From Chryseobacterium herbae (GTDB taxonomy: Bacteria > Bacteroidota > Bacteroidia > Flavobacteriales > Weeksellaceae), in the NCBI RefSeq assembly GCF_025154075.1, contig NZ_JAOAMU010000002.1, positions 852,798 to 916,797 on the forward strand: 64,000 bases of DNA. The letters are read 5' to 3'. Below the pieces are notes generated by a model. The model was not told where the DNA came from. It was given only the letters and a program-made list of their open reading frames with translations, and did no database searches. Shown piece by piece: positions 16,673-24,373 of the stretch. A program made the translations under genes and the position numbers. The stretch's first letter is position 1. Each line of letters opens with the position of its first letter.

Positions 16673-17383
16673 ATGAAAATCATCATACCAAAACCATGTC
16701 ATGAAAACTGGGAAGCTATGACTCCCGAAGAGAAGGGAAGATTTTGTTCCGTTTGTTCAAAAACCGTCCGGGATTTCACCATTGCTTCTGATCAGGAAAT
16801 CATAGAGATTTTTTCTCACTCTTCAGAAGATATTTGTGGAAATTTTAATGCATCGCAGCTTAACAGAGATCTGAATTATTCTTTTATTAATTCATTATTT
16901 GCGAAGTTTGCGGTCGGTTTTATGTTGACAACAGGAGGATTTGTTTCGGTACATGCACAACAAAATGAAGTACATGATACCTTAAAAGCAGACGAAATAA
17001 AAGACGTTGTGATCCTCCAGAAAAAACAAAAAATGCTGCTTGGTTCAACGACAGTAGTACCGGGGAATCTTTTAGTGAATACTCAACGGAATGATATGCC
17101 GGCAAAGTTAAGCGGTTTGATTGGTAAGGGAGCTCCTACTGTACAACAAGATGATACTACTCATCGGAAAATGATGATCGGAGGGGCTTCCTCAACGCTG
17201 AAGAGTACTGAAAAACCTTTATGTGTCATTGATGGAAAAGTCAGCAGTTTTGAAGAACTCAATATGATCGATCCTAATACGATAAAAACGATGAACATTC
17301 TCAAAGATGCAAAGTCTATCTATGGGGTCAAAGCCAAAAATGGAGTTATAGTGATTACGACTAAACGGAAAATGAAAAAGTAA
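16673..17383 (+). CDS. membrane protein with Cys-rich N-terminus and TonB-plug-like C-terminus
   Basis: A 236-residue protein. Residues 8-38 contain P-C-H-E-N-W-E-A-M-T and F-C-S-V-C-S-K-T-V-R-D-F, a Cys-x2-Cys-bearing N-terminal module common in Bacteroidetes membrane proteins. A single hydrophobic segment follows at about 70-93 (F-A-V-G-F-M-L-T-T-G-G-F-V-S-V). The last 60 residues (V-I-D-G-K...I-D-P-N-T-I-K-T-M-N-I-L-K-D-A...G-V-I-V-I-T-T-K) match the SusC/TonB receptor plug fold, but no beta-barrel follows. It may act as a stand-alone plug in TonB-linked signalling or as a partner of a transporter elsewhere. It converges on the serine hydrolase gene. Confidence 0.75.
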   Translation: MKIIIPKPCHENWEAMTPEEKGRFCSVCSKTVRDFTIASDQEIIEIFSHSSEDICGNFNASQLNRDLNYSFINSLFAKFAVGFMLTTGGFVSVHAQQNEVHDTLKADEIKDVVILQKKQKMLLGSTTVVPGNLLVNTQRNDMPAKLSGLIGKGAPTVQQDDTTHRKMMIGGASSTLKSTEKPLCVIDGKVSSFEELNMIDPNTIKTMNILKDAKSIYGVKAKNGVIVITTKRKMKK

Positions 17384-17405
17384 ATAAATATAATTTTTCA
17401 CTTGT

Positions 17406-18644
17406 TTACTTTGATTGCTTCACGGTCTTTTCGTATTCCGACAATGATTTCCATATGCCTTCAATTTCAGGCCATACATGATCTGTAAAATCGGTATCTG
17501 TGTTCACCAGTAGTAGTTTCCCTATTTTAGTTTCAGGATTAAAATACATGGCAGTGAATACACCCGGGTCAGAACCATTATGACCAATCATATTATTTTT
17601 AATTTTTAAAAACTCGTCACGGAATTCAATGAAAATTCCATAGTTTTCACTTTTTCCTTCATCTGTAAATGTCTTTTTTTCAAAGAGTTTTTGATAACTT
17701 TCTTTGTTTAATAATTTTCCATTCCCTCCATAGCCTTTGATGAGTTCTGATAAAAATAGTCCCAGATCATGACTCGATGTCAGAAATCCACCATCAGCAT
17801 AGGTTATAAGAGAATAATTGGCTATCATTTTGTCTTTGTTGGCAAACAATCTGGAACGCATATTGACATCAATGTCTTTTGATGACCAGCCGGAACTGTT
17901 CATTTGTAATGGTTTTATGATGTGTTGCTGAGTAAAAGAACCGTAATCCTGTCCTGTTGCAGATTCTATAACCAATGCACAAAGAGCGGCTGCTATATTG
18001 GAATATTCACGCTTTTCTCCGGGTTTCGTGCTTAAAAAGGAGTTTTTGGTATACCATTTTCCATTTGGAGTAAGACTGTTTTGAATGAAATTTAATAAGG
18101 GGATATTGCTTTCGGGAGCATTGAAGTAGTCGTAAACCCCCTCATTACCGGCATGCTTGTTTTCGGTTAAAACATATGATTTTGCATACACTTCATCCAG
18201 ATCGGTAATTGAAGAGGTATGATAGGCTAAATGTTTGATTAAGATCGGGATATCAGGATAATTTGGATTGATGATCCTGAAGGGTAGGTATTTATTGATA
18301 GGATCATTGATATTGAGTTTCCCTAATTCCTGCGCTTTAAGTAAAGATATTCCAATGAGTGTTTTGGATATGGATGCTATATTTTGAACGGTTCCTGAGG
18401 TATATGCTTTTTTTTGTTCAATATCTGTATACCCGAAGCCTTTATCGTAAATCAGGCCCTTTTCATTGACTACAGCAACTGAAAATCCTATAATCGCTCC
18501 TTTCTTACCATCCAGTTGTAAGTGTTTCGTAAGCGTGTCATTTATTGCCGTATAATTTTTGCCACTTGTTTGATGAGTTAGGCTTTTATGTTGACAGAAA
18601 AATAATGTTGTTGAAAAGAGGAAGATTAAAAATAGATTTTTCAT
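17406..18644 (-). CDS. serine hydrolase of the beta-lactamase/PBP family (class C-like fold)
   Basis: A 412-residue exported protein with an N-terminal signal peptide (hydrophobic residues 3-16, Cys17 following, although the L-F-F-C context is a poor lipobox). The active-site motifs are S91-I-S-K94 and Y214-S-N216, with H-N-G-S near residue 366 in place of KTG. This set is typical of the PF00144 family of D-amino-acid peptidases, esterases and penicillin-binding proteins, most of which are not resistance enzymes. The substrate is unknown. Its stop lies 22 bases from that of the convergent plug-domain gene. Confidence 0.85.
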   Translation of the reverse strand: MKNLFLIFLFSTTLFFCQHKSLTHQTSGKNYTAINDTLTKHLQLDGKKGAIIGFSVAVVNEKGLIYDKGFGYTDIEQKKAYTSGTVQNIASISKTLIGISLLKAQELGKLNINDPINKYLPFRIINPNYPDIPILIKHLAYHTSSITDLDEVYAKSYVLTENKHAGNEGVYDYFNAPESNIPLLNFIQNSLTPNGKWYTKNSFLSTKPGEKREYSNIAAALCALVIESATGQDYGSFTQQHIIKPLQMNSSGWSSKDIDVNMRSRLFANKDKMIANYSLITYADGGFLTSSHDLGLFLSELIKGYGGNGKLLNKESYQKLFEKKTFTDEGKSENYGIFIEFRDEFLKIKNNMIGHNGSDPGVFTAMYFNPETKIGKLLLVNTDTDFTDHVWPEIEGIWKSLSEYEKTVKQSK

Positions 18645-18789
18645 GGATTTTGGTTTTATTCGGGCCGAAGCTTTAATGGAGTTATAGTTTTTTAGTGAAG
18701 GGGAATTCTTAAATATACGGAAAGACTTTCAAAAAATGAATATATGCTTGATTTTGATCATCCTTCTGACTGATTTCTTACTTACGTAA

Positions 18790-18832
18790 AAAACAGAGCT
18801 CCGGCGATCGAAGATCGCCGGAGCTCTGTTTT
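18790..18832. terminator. 20-bp perfect hairpin between tpx and the serine hydrolase gene
   Basis: Positions 18790-18809 and 18813-18832 are exact reverse complements (core GAGCTCCGGCGATC) around a GAA loop. A-run and T-run flanks let it act on either strand. It lies just past the stop of the exported thiol peroxidase gene on the minus strand. Confidence 0.85.
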
Positions 18833-18854
18833 AAATTATTCCAAAAGCAAAAGC

Positions 18855-19427
18855 TTACTTTTTTACAGCTGCAATCGCTGCTTCATAATTCGGTTCCTGT
18901 GAAATATCAGCAACCTGCTCTTCATAAATGATTTTCCCTGAAGGATCAATCACCACAACTGCTCTGCTTAAAAGACCTTTCATCACAGAATCTGTAATTT
19001 CTACGCCATAAGTTTTTCCGAAATCTGAACGGAAATCTGAAAGCATCACGACATTCTTAATTCCTTCTGCACCACAAAATCTTTTCTGGGCAAAGGGTAG
19101 ATCTTTAGAAATACAAAGAACAACCGTATTGGGAATACTCGCTGCATCTTCATTGAAATGATGTACGGAAGCCGAGCAAACACCAGTATCTACACTTGGA
19201 AAAATATTAAGAATCATAAATTTTCCCTTGTAAGAATCAAGCGTCTGATCCTTCATCGTAACGTCTGTAAGCGTAAACTTTGGAGCCGCTTTATTAACCG
19301 CCGGAAGTTTCGCATAAGTATGTACCGGTTTTCCTCCCATCAGAACAGTATTCGCTGTTTTGGTATTTTGAGCGAAAATAAATGCTGAGAAAAACAATAA
19401 GGTGCTGAAAGCTAATTTTGAAAACAT
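18855..19427 (-). CDS. tpx: exported thiol peroxidase (Tpx family)
   Basis: A 190-residue peroxiredoxin that reduces hydroperoxides. Peroxidatic Cys84 lies in S-V-D-T-G-V-C-S and resolving Cys118 in R-F-C-G-A-E-G, the standard Tpx pair. Unlike ordinary Tpx, it begins with a signal peptide (residues 1-19, cleavage at I-F-A-Q), so it should act in the periplasm and need an envelope reductant. Cys105 is an extra cysteine. A second, leaderless copy lies at 41832-42329. It is monocistronic and ends at a very strong hairpin. Confidence 0.88.
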   Translation of the reverse strand: MFSKLAFSTLLFFSAFIFAQNTKTANTVLMGGKPVHTYAKLPAVNKAAPKFTLTDVTMKDQTLDSYKGKFMILNIFPSVDTGVCSASVHHFNEDAASIPNTVVLCISKDLPFAQKRFCGAEGIKNVVMLSDFRSDFGKTYGVEITDSVMKGLLSRAVVVIDPSGKIIYEEQVADISQEPNYEAAIAAVKK

Positions 19428-19602
19428 GAAATTTTATTTTTAGTAAAATTATTCATTTTTTCAGTATCCGACATTAATTTTAATTCAAACACCCGTCAAA
19501 TAGAACAAATCTATCAACCTCCTGTTTTTAGTACCAATTTTAACGTCTACCTTTATTCTGTATAATTTTAGAATGACACTCATTATCAAAAAATAAAAAT
19601 TT

Positions 19603-21231
19603 ATGGATTCAGTCAATAAGCCGTTATTTAAGGATATTTTTAAAAGCGAAAACGAAATTCCGGAAGAATTTAAAGTACAGGAAATTCATCAGAAAGTATA
19701 TCTTCTCAATGGAGAGCTGGTGGAATGGAAGGGAGAGACTCAGAATATCTATTCGCCGGTCTGCATTCCTACTGAAAACGGTCTAGAGAGAAAATTGCTG
19801 GGAAGTATCCCGAATATCAGCCCCAAAGAAGCGATGGAAGTCCTTGAAGCTTCTGTTAAGGCCTATGATAATGGTCTCGGAGAATGGCCTACCATGTCTG
19901 TGGAAGCACGTATTCAGTGTATGCAGAAATTTGTTTATCTGATGATCGAGCAGCGTGATCTTGTGATTAAACTGTTAATGTGGGAGATCGGGAAAACCCT
20001 GGCAGATTCTACCAAAGAATTTGACAGGACTGTAGATTATATCAACCAGACCATAGATGCTCTGAAAGATCTTGACAGAGAATCATCCCGTTTCCAGGAA
20101 GCAGAAGGAACTATCGCACAGATCAGAAGAGCTCCGCTGGGCGTTGTTTTAAGCATGGGACCGTTTAATTATCCTTTGAATGAGATTTTCACCACATTGA
20201 TTCCCGCATTGATCATGGGAAATACGATTTTGTTTAAGCTTCCAAAGCATGGGGTTCTGGCTCATTATCCATTGCTGAGTGCCTTCAAAGAAGCCTTCCC
20301 GAAAGGAACTGTAAACACGCTTTATGGCAAAGGTTCTGAGATCATCACTCCCATTATGGAAAGCGGAAAAGTAAATGTCCTGGCATTTATTGGGTCCAGT
20401 AAAGTGGCTAATGGACTGAAGAAACTGCATCCTAAAGTCAACCGTTTACGCGCTATCCTGAGTCTTGATGCTAAAAATGCAGCGATCGTAACTAAAAATG
20501 CCGACCTGAATGTAGCAGTAAGCGAATGTATTCTGGGAGCATTGTCATTCAACGGGCAGCGATGTACAGCATTGAAACTGATCTTTGTTCAGAAAGAAAT
20601 TGCCGAAGAATTCACCCAGAAATTAAGTGCTGCTGTTTCTGCTCTGAAACCCGGCCTTCCGTGGGAAAAAGATGTAAAAGTGACGCCGCTTCCAGAAGTG
20701 AATAAACCACCGTATCTGAAAGAATGTATTGAAGATGCTTTGGCTAAAGGAGCGAAGGTTTTAAATGAAAACGGAGGTTTTACAGAAGAATCTTTTGTAT
20801 TTCCTGCAGTCGTTTATCCGGTAAATAGTGACATGAAACTCTATCATGAAGAGCAGTTTGGACCGGTGATTCCGGTTGTTCCGTTTGAGGATATTGAAGA
20901 ACCAATTGAGTACCAGGTTAACGCGTCCCATGGAATGCAGGTAAGTATTTTCAGCGAAGATCCGCAGGAAGTTTCCAGGCTGATCGATCCGTTCGTGAAT
21001 CTGGTGAGCCGTGTGAATATCAATTGTCAGGCACAACGAGGCCCAGATGTTTTTCCGTTTACAGGAAGGAAAGACAGTGCGGAAGGAACGCTTTCTGTCT
21101 TTGATGCGCTCCGTTCATTTTCCATCCGGTCTCTGGTGGCTGCGAAACTGACAGATTCCAACAAAAAATTATTAAATACAATCGTTAGAGATCATGACTC
21201 TAATTTTTTAAGTACCGACTATCTTTTCTAG
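19603..21231 (+). CDS. GapN-like NADP-dependent aldehyde dehydrogenase
   Basis: A 542-residue cytoplasmic aldehyde dehydrogenase. The catalytic Cys321 in F-N-G-Q-R-C-T-A-L-K and the preceding G-P-F-N-Y-P-L-N-E (near 186) resemble non-phosphorylating glyceraldehyde-3-phosphate dehydrogenases, which oxidise glyceraldehyde 3-phosphate directly to 3-phosphoglycerate with NADP. The usual L-E-L-G-G motif carrying the general base reads L-S-L-D-A at 286-290, so the canonical Glu is replaced by Ser287. Another residue may take the role, or the substrate may differ. It is a single gene with a terminator downstream. Confidence 0.8.
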   Translation: MDSVNKPLFKDIFKSENEIPEEFKVQEIHQKVYLLNGELVEWKGETQNIYSPVCIPTENGLERKLLGSIPNISPKEAMEVLEASVKAYDNGLGEWPTMSVEARIQCMQKFVYLMIEQRDLVIKLLMWEIGKTLADSTKEFDRTVDYINQTIDALKDLDRESSRFQEAEGTIAQIRRAPLGVVLSMGPFNYPLNEIFTTLIPALIMGNTILFKLPKHGVLAHYPLLSAFKEAFPKGTVNTLYGKGSEIITPIMESGKVNVLAFIGSSKVANGLKKLHPKVNRLRAILSLDAKNAAIVTKNADLNVAVSECILGALSFNGQRCTALKLIFVQKEIAEEFTQKLSAAVSALKPGLPWEKDVKVTPLPEVNKPPYLKECIEDALAKGAKVLNENGGFTEESFVFPAVVYPVNSDMKLYHEEQFGPVIPVVPFEDIEEPIEYQVNASHGMQVSIFSEDPQEVSRLIDPFVNLVSRVNINCQAQRGPDVFPFTGRKDSAEGTLSVFDALRSFSIRSLVAAKLTDSNKKLLNTIVRDHDSNFLSTDYLF

Positions 21232-21257
21232 GGATGTTCTACTTAACATAAAATAAT

Positions 21258-21294
21258 AATCCTCATTAAATTTCTTTATTTTTTGAGGATTTTG
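21258..21294 (+). terminator. terminator after the GapN-like gene
   Basis: AATCCTCA pairs with TGAGGATT around an 18-base T-rich loop, followed by TTT. It lies 27 bases after the stop codon. Confidence 0.65.
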
Positions 21295-21379
21295 TACTTT
21301 GAGACGTGGAGTTTTTAGTTTTTATGTTAAAATTGTAGTATTTTTAGCAAAAATACTGCTGTACGAGTAGAGTTTGAGC

Positions 21380-21889
21380 ATGTCTTTAATGGAAAAAGAA
21401 TTTTTAGAGAAAATTGAAAAGCACAAAGGTGTTATTTTCAAGATCTCTAAAATGTATATGGACGATCGGGATGATCAGAATGATCTTTATCAGGAGATCA
21501 TTTATCAGGCCTGGAAATCATACGGTGATTTCCAGAGGAGAAGCGACTTCTCCACATGGCTCTACCGCACTGCACTTAATACGGCAATTGTATTTTTGCG
21601 TAGTGAAAAAAAACGTAGTTTTATACAAAATCAGGGGATAGAAGATCTTGTTGTTCCACATGAATCCTATAATGATGCAGATGACAGAAATATGAAGTTG
21701 ATGTATGAGGCTATTCATGAACTCAGCCCTATAGACAAAGCGCTTATTTTTTTCTTTTTGGAAGATTTTCCGGGTAAAGAGATTGCCCGCCAGCTGGGAA
21801 TCACTGAAGTGAATGCCCGTGTAAAAATGAATCGGGCAAAAACAAAACTGAAGCAGATCATCGAAAAACAAAAAAGCGACAAGATTTAA
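21380..21889 (+). CDS. ECF-type RNA polymerase sigma factor, copy A
   Basis: A 169-residue group 4 sigma factor. Region 2 spans about residues 10-85 (D-L-Y-Q-E-I-I-Y-Q-A-W, then F-S-T-W-L-Y-R-T-A-L-N-T-A for promoter melting and -10 contact). Region 4 lies at about 115-165 (L-S-P-I-D-K-A-L-I...G-K-E-I-A-R-Q-L-G-I-T-E-V-N-A-R-V-K-M-N-R-A) for -35 contact. I start at ATG 21380 rather than the TTG at 21374, because the N-terminus then matches the paralogue at 23221. The next gene starts 11 bases after the stop and probably encodes its membrane partner. Confidence 0.92.
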   Translation: MSLMEKEFLEKIEKHKGVIFKISKMYMDDRDDQNDLYQEIIYQAWKSYGDFQRRSDFSTWLYRTALNTAIVFLRSEKKRSFIQNQGIEDLVVPHESYNDADDRNMKLMYEAIHELSPIDKALIFFFLEDFPGKEIARQLGITEVNARVKMNRAKTKLKQIIEKQKSDKI

Positions 21890-21900
21890 AGTAAAAACAA

Positions 21901-22716
21901 ATGGAGTTAGAAAATTTTAAAGAACTTTGGGATAAAGATACCAGGCAGGATCTGCCCGAGATCTCTCTGGAGAAACAGCGTGAAATTCATTCGCCGATGC
22001 GGATGCTGAAGATCAATATGCAGACAGAATTCTGGCTTATGATTGTTACTCTGCCTATGCTTTTAATAGGATTTCCTTTTGCTTCCGGAGATTCGAATAT
22101 TGTTATCATATCGGCATTCGTCGTCGCACTTACGCTTGCTTCTATCATTTATTTTTATTCCCGTTTTCTCAAGCTTTACAAAATGCTTTGCAACAGCAGC
22201 ATCAATACAAATTATGATCTGTTCAACCTTAAAACACAACTTTTAATATCGAAAGAAATCTACATTTCCTATTATATTGCCTACATTCCGTTGGCTTTTC
22301 TGTTGTCTCTTATCAAAATCAACTTTCATTTTGAGGCGAAATATAATCTGGCGATTTTCGGGATCAGTTTCCTGATTACACTGATGCTGGTATGGTTTGT
22401 GATCAAATACTGGATCTATTATATGTATGGGCGATATATAGAAGACGTTGTACGTTTGGTAGATGAACTGAACGACCTTGAAATAGAACCTAAGAAAGTG
22501 AGAAAAAATTCATGGTTTGAGCGCTCTCAAAGATTCTTCATGAATAAATTCGGGCTTCAGGGGAACATTCTGAATACCGTAATATGGTTTGTTTCCGTGT
22601 ATATTTTTATCGTTATTTTTCTGACATTGGTCCTATTAATTTTCATTATTATTGGCGTAAAACTTCATTTTATCGATATTCACACCCTTCAAAATGCCTT
22701 AGACAGACTGAATTGA
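21901..22716 (+). CDS. membrane protein paired with sigma factor A (putative anti-sigma factor)
   Basis: A 271-residue protein with a soluble N-terminal stretch of about 40 residues (M-E-L-E-N-F-K-E-L-W-D-K-D...) followed by about five hydrophobic segments (near 43-60, 66-86, 118-136, 146-170 and 228-256). It has no known catalytic motif. Being co-transcribed with an ECF sigma factor and having a cytosolic head plus membrane domain suggests that it holds the sigma factor until a membrane signal arrives. The paralogue at 23738-24328 has the same N-terminal pattern but lacks the last membrane segment. The anti-sigma role is inferred from position only. Confidence 0.7.
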   Translation: MELENFKELWDKDTRQDLPEISLEKQREIHSPMRMLKINMQTEFWLMIVTLPMLLIGFPFASGDSNIVIISAFVVALTLASIIYFYSRFLKLYKMLCNSSINTNYDLFNLKTQLLISKEIYISYYIAYIPLAFLLSLIKINFHFEAKYNLAIFGISFLITLMLVWFVIKYWIYYMYGRYIEDVVRLVDELNDLEIEPKKVRKNSWFERSQRFFMNKFGLQGNILNTVIWFVSVYIFIVIFLTLVLLIFIIIGVKLHFIDIHTLQNALDRLN

Positions 22717-22759
22717 TTGGTCAATGAAAAAGTGATAATACATTTAAAAATAAAGATAC

Positions 22760-22795
22760 AATCCCGAAGAAATTTTTTCTGTCGGGATTTTTTTT
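22760..22795 (+). terminator. terminator of sigma cassette A
   Basis: AATCCCGA pairs with TCGGGATT around a 14-base loop, followed by eight T's. It separates the two sigma cassettes. Confidence 0.85.
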
Positions 22796-22913
22796 ACAAC
22801 ATCAATAAAAATTATAATGATCAGAAAGGGGCAGTATCAAGGAGTTCACAAAGCTTACAGGAAATTTTAAAAAGATAATTGTGGTTTTTTGATGAAGATT
22901 TTTCCCCAAATGG

Positions 22914-22943
22914 TGTAACATTTTTGCTTTTTTTCTACTAACT
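22914..22943 (+). promoter_or_regulatory. TGTAAC...CTAACT box, copy 1 (possible ECF promoter)
   Basis: TGTAACATTTTT, then CTAACT with 18 bases between TGTAAC and CTAACT. The same two words at the same spacing occur at 23174-23203, just before sigma gene B. GTAAC-like -35 elements are common for ECF sigma factors, so this may be a self-regulated promoter. It has no gene directly downstream, only the stretch to 23156. Confidence 0.35.
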
Positions 22944-22949
22944 ATTAAA

Positions 22950-23156
22950 AACATACAATGTTAGTGTCCAAATTCGGACTGTTACTGTTCAAATTTTTAA
23001 CTGACTGTTCAATTTAAAATATAAGCCGTTCATGAGTCGGTTTATAGATTAAAATTATTTCGTACAAAGACTGTGTTTTTCTGAAACATAGATTGGAGTA
23101 AAACTAAAAAAACACACAATGGGCCCTGCAGGAAATTTTCTGTTGGGTTTTTTTTT
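22950..23156 (+). ncRNA. possible small RNA between the sigma cassettes
   Basis: About 200 non-coding bases preceded by the first TGTAAC...CTAACT box and ended by a terminator-like hairpin (CCCTGCAG pairing with CTGTTGGG, 23124-23147, followed by nine T's). Short internal repeats (ACTGTTACTGTTCAAATTTT, ACTGACTGTTCAATTT) are present. The case rests on promoter-like and terminator-like ends only; it could instead be remains of a third cassette. Confidence 0.25.
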
Positions 23157-23173
23157 ATCTTTTCAAAAATATC

Positions 23174-23203
23174 TGTAACATTTTTTTACAATTAAAACTA
23201 ACT
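23174..23203 (+). promoter_or_regulatory. TGTAAC...CTAACT box, copy 2, upstream of sigma gene B
   Basis: Identical TGTAACATTTTT start and the same 18-base spacing to CTAACT as in copy 1. It ends 17 bases before the ATG of sigma gene B. Autoregulation by one of the linked sigma factors is the natural guess. Confidence 0.4.
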
Positions 23204-23220
23204 CTATAGAGCCCGAAAAT

Positions 23221-23721
23221 ATGAACTCATTAGAGCAGGAATTTTTAGACAAAATAGAAAAGCATAAAGGAATCATTTTCAAGATTTCTAAAATGTACAT
23301 GTCCGAAAAAGACGACCGTGATGATCTTTTTCAGGAAATCACTTACCAGATCTGGAAAGCCTATCCTAACTTCAAAGGACAAAGTGAATTTTCTACCTGG
23401 CTTTACAGAATTGCCCTGAATACGGCCATTATTTTTCTGAAATCCGAGAAGAGGAGAAGTTTTATCTCTAATGAAGATTTTGCCGGATACAAAGTTATTC
23501 AGGATGACTATGATTATGGAAAGGAAGAAAAACTGGTTCAGATGTACGAAGCGATCCGCCAGCTGAACTCTATTGATAAAGCTTTTATCTTTTATTATCT
23601 GGAAGACTTTTCAGGAAAAGAAATTGCAGAACAGATGGGAATCTCTGAAGGGAATGCCAGAGTAAGAATGAACCGGGCCAAAAATAAACTGAAAGATATC
23701 TTAAACTCAAATCAACCATAA
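23221..23721 (+). CDS. ECF-type RNA polymerase sigma factor, copy B
   Basis: A 166-residue group 4 sigma factor, collinear with copy A and sharing most residues in region 2 (E-K-H-K-G-x-I-F-K-I-S-K-M-Y-M and F-S-T-W-L-Y-R-x-A-L-N-T-A-I) and region 4 (S-I-D-K-A...G-K-E-I-A-E-Q-M-G-I-S-E-G-N-A-R-V-R-M-N-R-A-K). The pair clearly arose by tandem duplication. Its partner gene starts 16 bases after the stop. Confidence 0.92.
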   Translation: MNSLEQEFLDKIEKHKGIIFKISKMYMSEKDDRDDLFQEITYQIWKAYPNFKGQSEFSTWLYRIALNTAIIFLKSEKRRSFISNEDFAGYKVIQDDYDYGKEEKLVQMYEAIRQLNSIDKAFIFYYLEDFSGKEIAEQMGISEGNARVRMNRAKNKLKDILNSNQP

Positions 23722-23737
23722 CTTTAAATCAGTACCA

Positions 23738-24328
23738 ATGAATATAGATGAATTAAAAAATGCATGGAATGAAGATGTTTCCGAAGAAACACCTGAAATA
23801 AGTATTGAGCAGAGAAATAAGATCAGTCTTCCGCTGGAAAAAATGCGTAAAAACATGCGTATGGAATTCTGGTCCATCATTGCGATCTTTACCTTCTCAT
23901 TTATCGTGTGTGCTTTTTGTCAACCCTTTAAGTTACAGTTTTATATTACCGTTCTTATAGCGTCAATGCTGATGGTGACCATCTTCTTTTTCAGTAAATT
24001 TTTCAGACTTTACAACGATATCAGCAACCCAATGCTTAAAACCTATGATTCGTTAAAAGATCTGGTCATGCAAGTCAATCTCAATAAGCAATATTATCTG
24101 TCGTATTATCTGAGTTTTGTACCGTTTATCGTCTGCGAAATGATTATCGTGATAGAATTTATTCCATGGCCTGAACCGATGAGCGAAATAAAAATTGCCG
24201 TGATCCTGATCAGCTCAGTGACGGTAGGACTTTTTGTGTTGTTTTTAGCCGGGAAATTCTGGTTTCATAGGTATTACGGAAGGTATATCGTACATATCGA
24301 AGATCTTATGAAAGAATTAAAAAGATGA
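23738..24328 (+). CDS. membrane protein paired with sigma factor B (putative anti-sigma factor)
   Basis: A 196-residue protein with four hydrophobic segments (near 46-62, 68-86, 116-135 and 147-171) after a soluble head that begins M-N-I-D-E-L-K-N-A-W-N-E-D, the same layout as its paralogue at 21901. The E-I-S-(L/I)-E pattern and M-x-F-W entry into the first membrane segment are shared. It is shorter than the paralogue because the fifth membrane segment is missing. The role as membrane anti-sigma factor is inferred from its operon position. Confidence 0.7.
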   Translation: MNIDELKNAWNEDVSEETPEISIEQRNKISLPLEKMRKNMRMEFWSIIAIFTFSFIVCAFCQPFKLQFYITVLIASMLMVTIFFFSKFFRLYNDISNPMLKTYDSLKDLVMQVNLNKQYYLSYYLSFVPFIVCEMIIVIEFIPWPEPMSEIKIAVILISSVTVGLFVLFLAGKFWFHRYYGRYIVHIEDLMKELKR

Positions 24329-24330
24329 AA

Positions 24331-24365
24331 ATAGTTTCGGCGGGCTGAAAGCCCGCCGAAACTAT
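24331..24365. terminator. bidirectional hairpin between sigma cassette B and the S41 peptidase gene
   Basis: ATAGTTTCGGCGGGCT and its exact complement around a GAA loop (16-bp stem). It lies between two convergent genes with only a few bases on each side, so it can serve both. Confidence 0.85.
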
Positions 24366-24373
24366 TAATAAAG

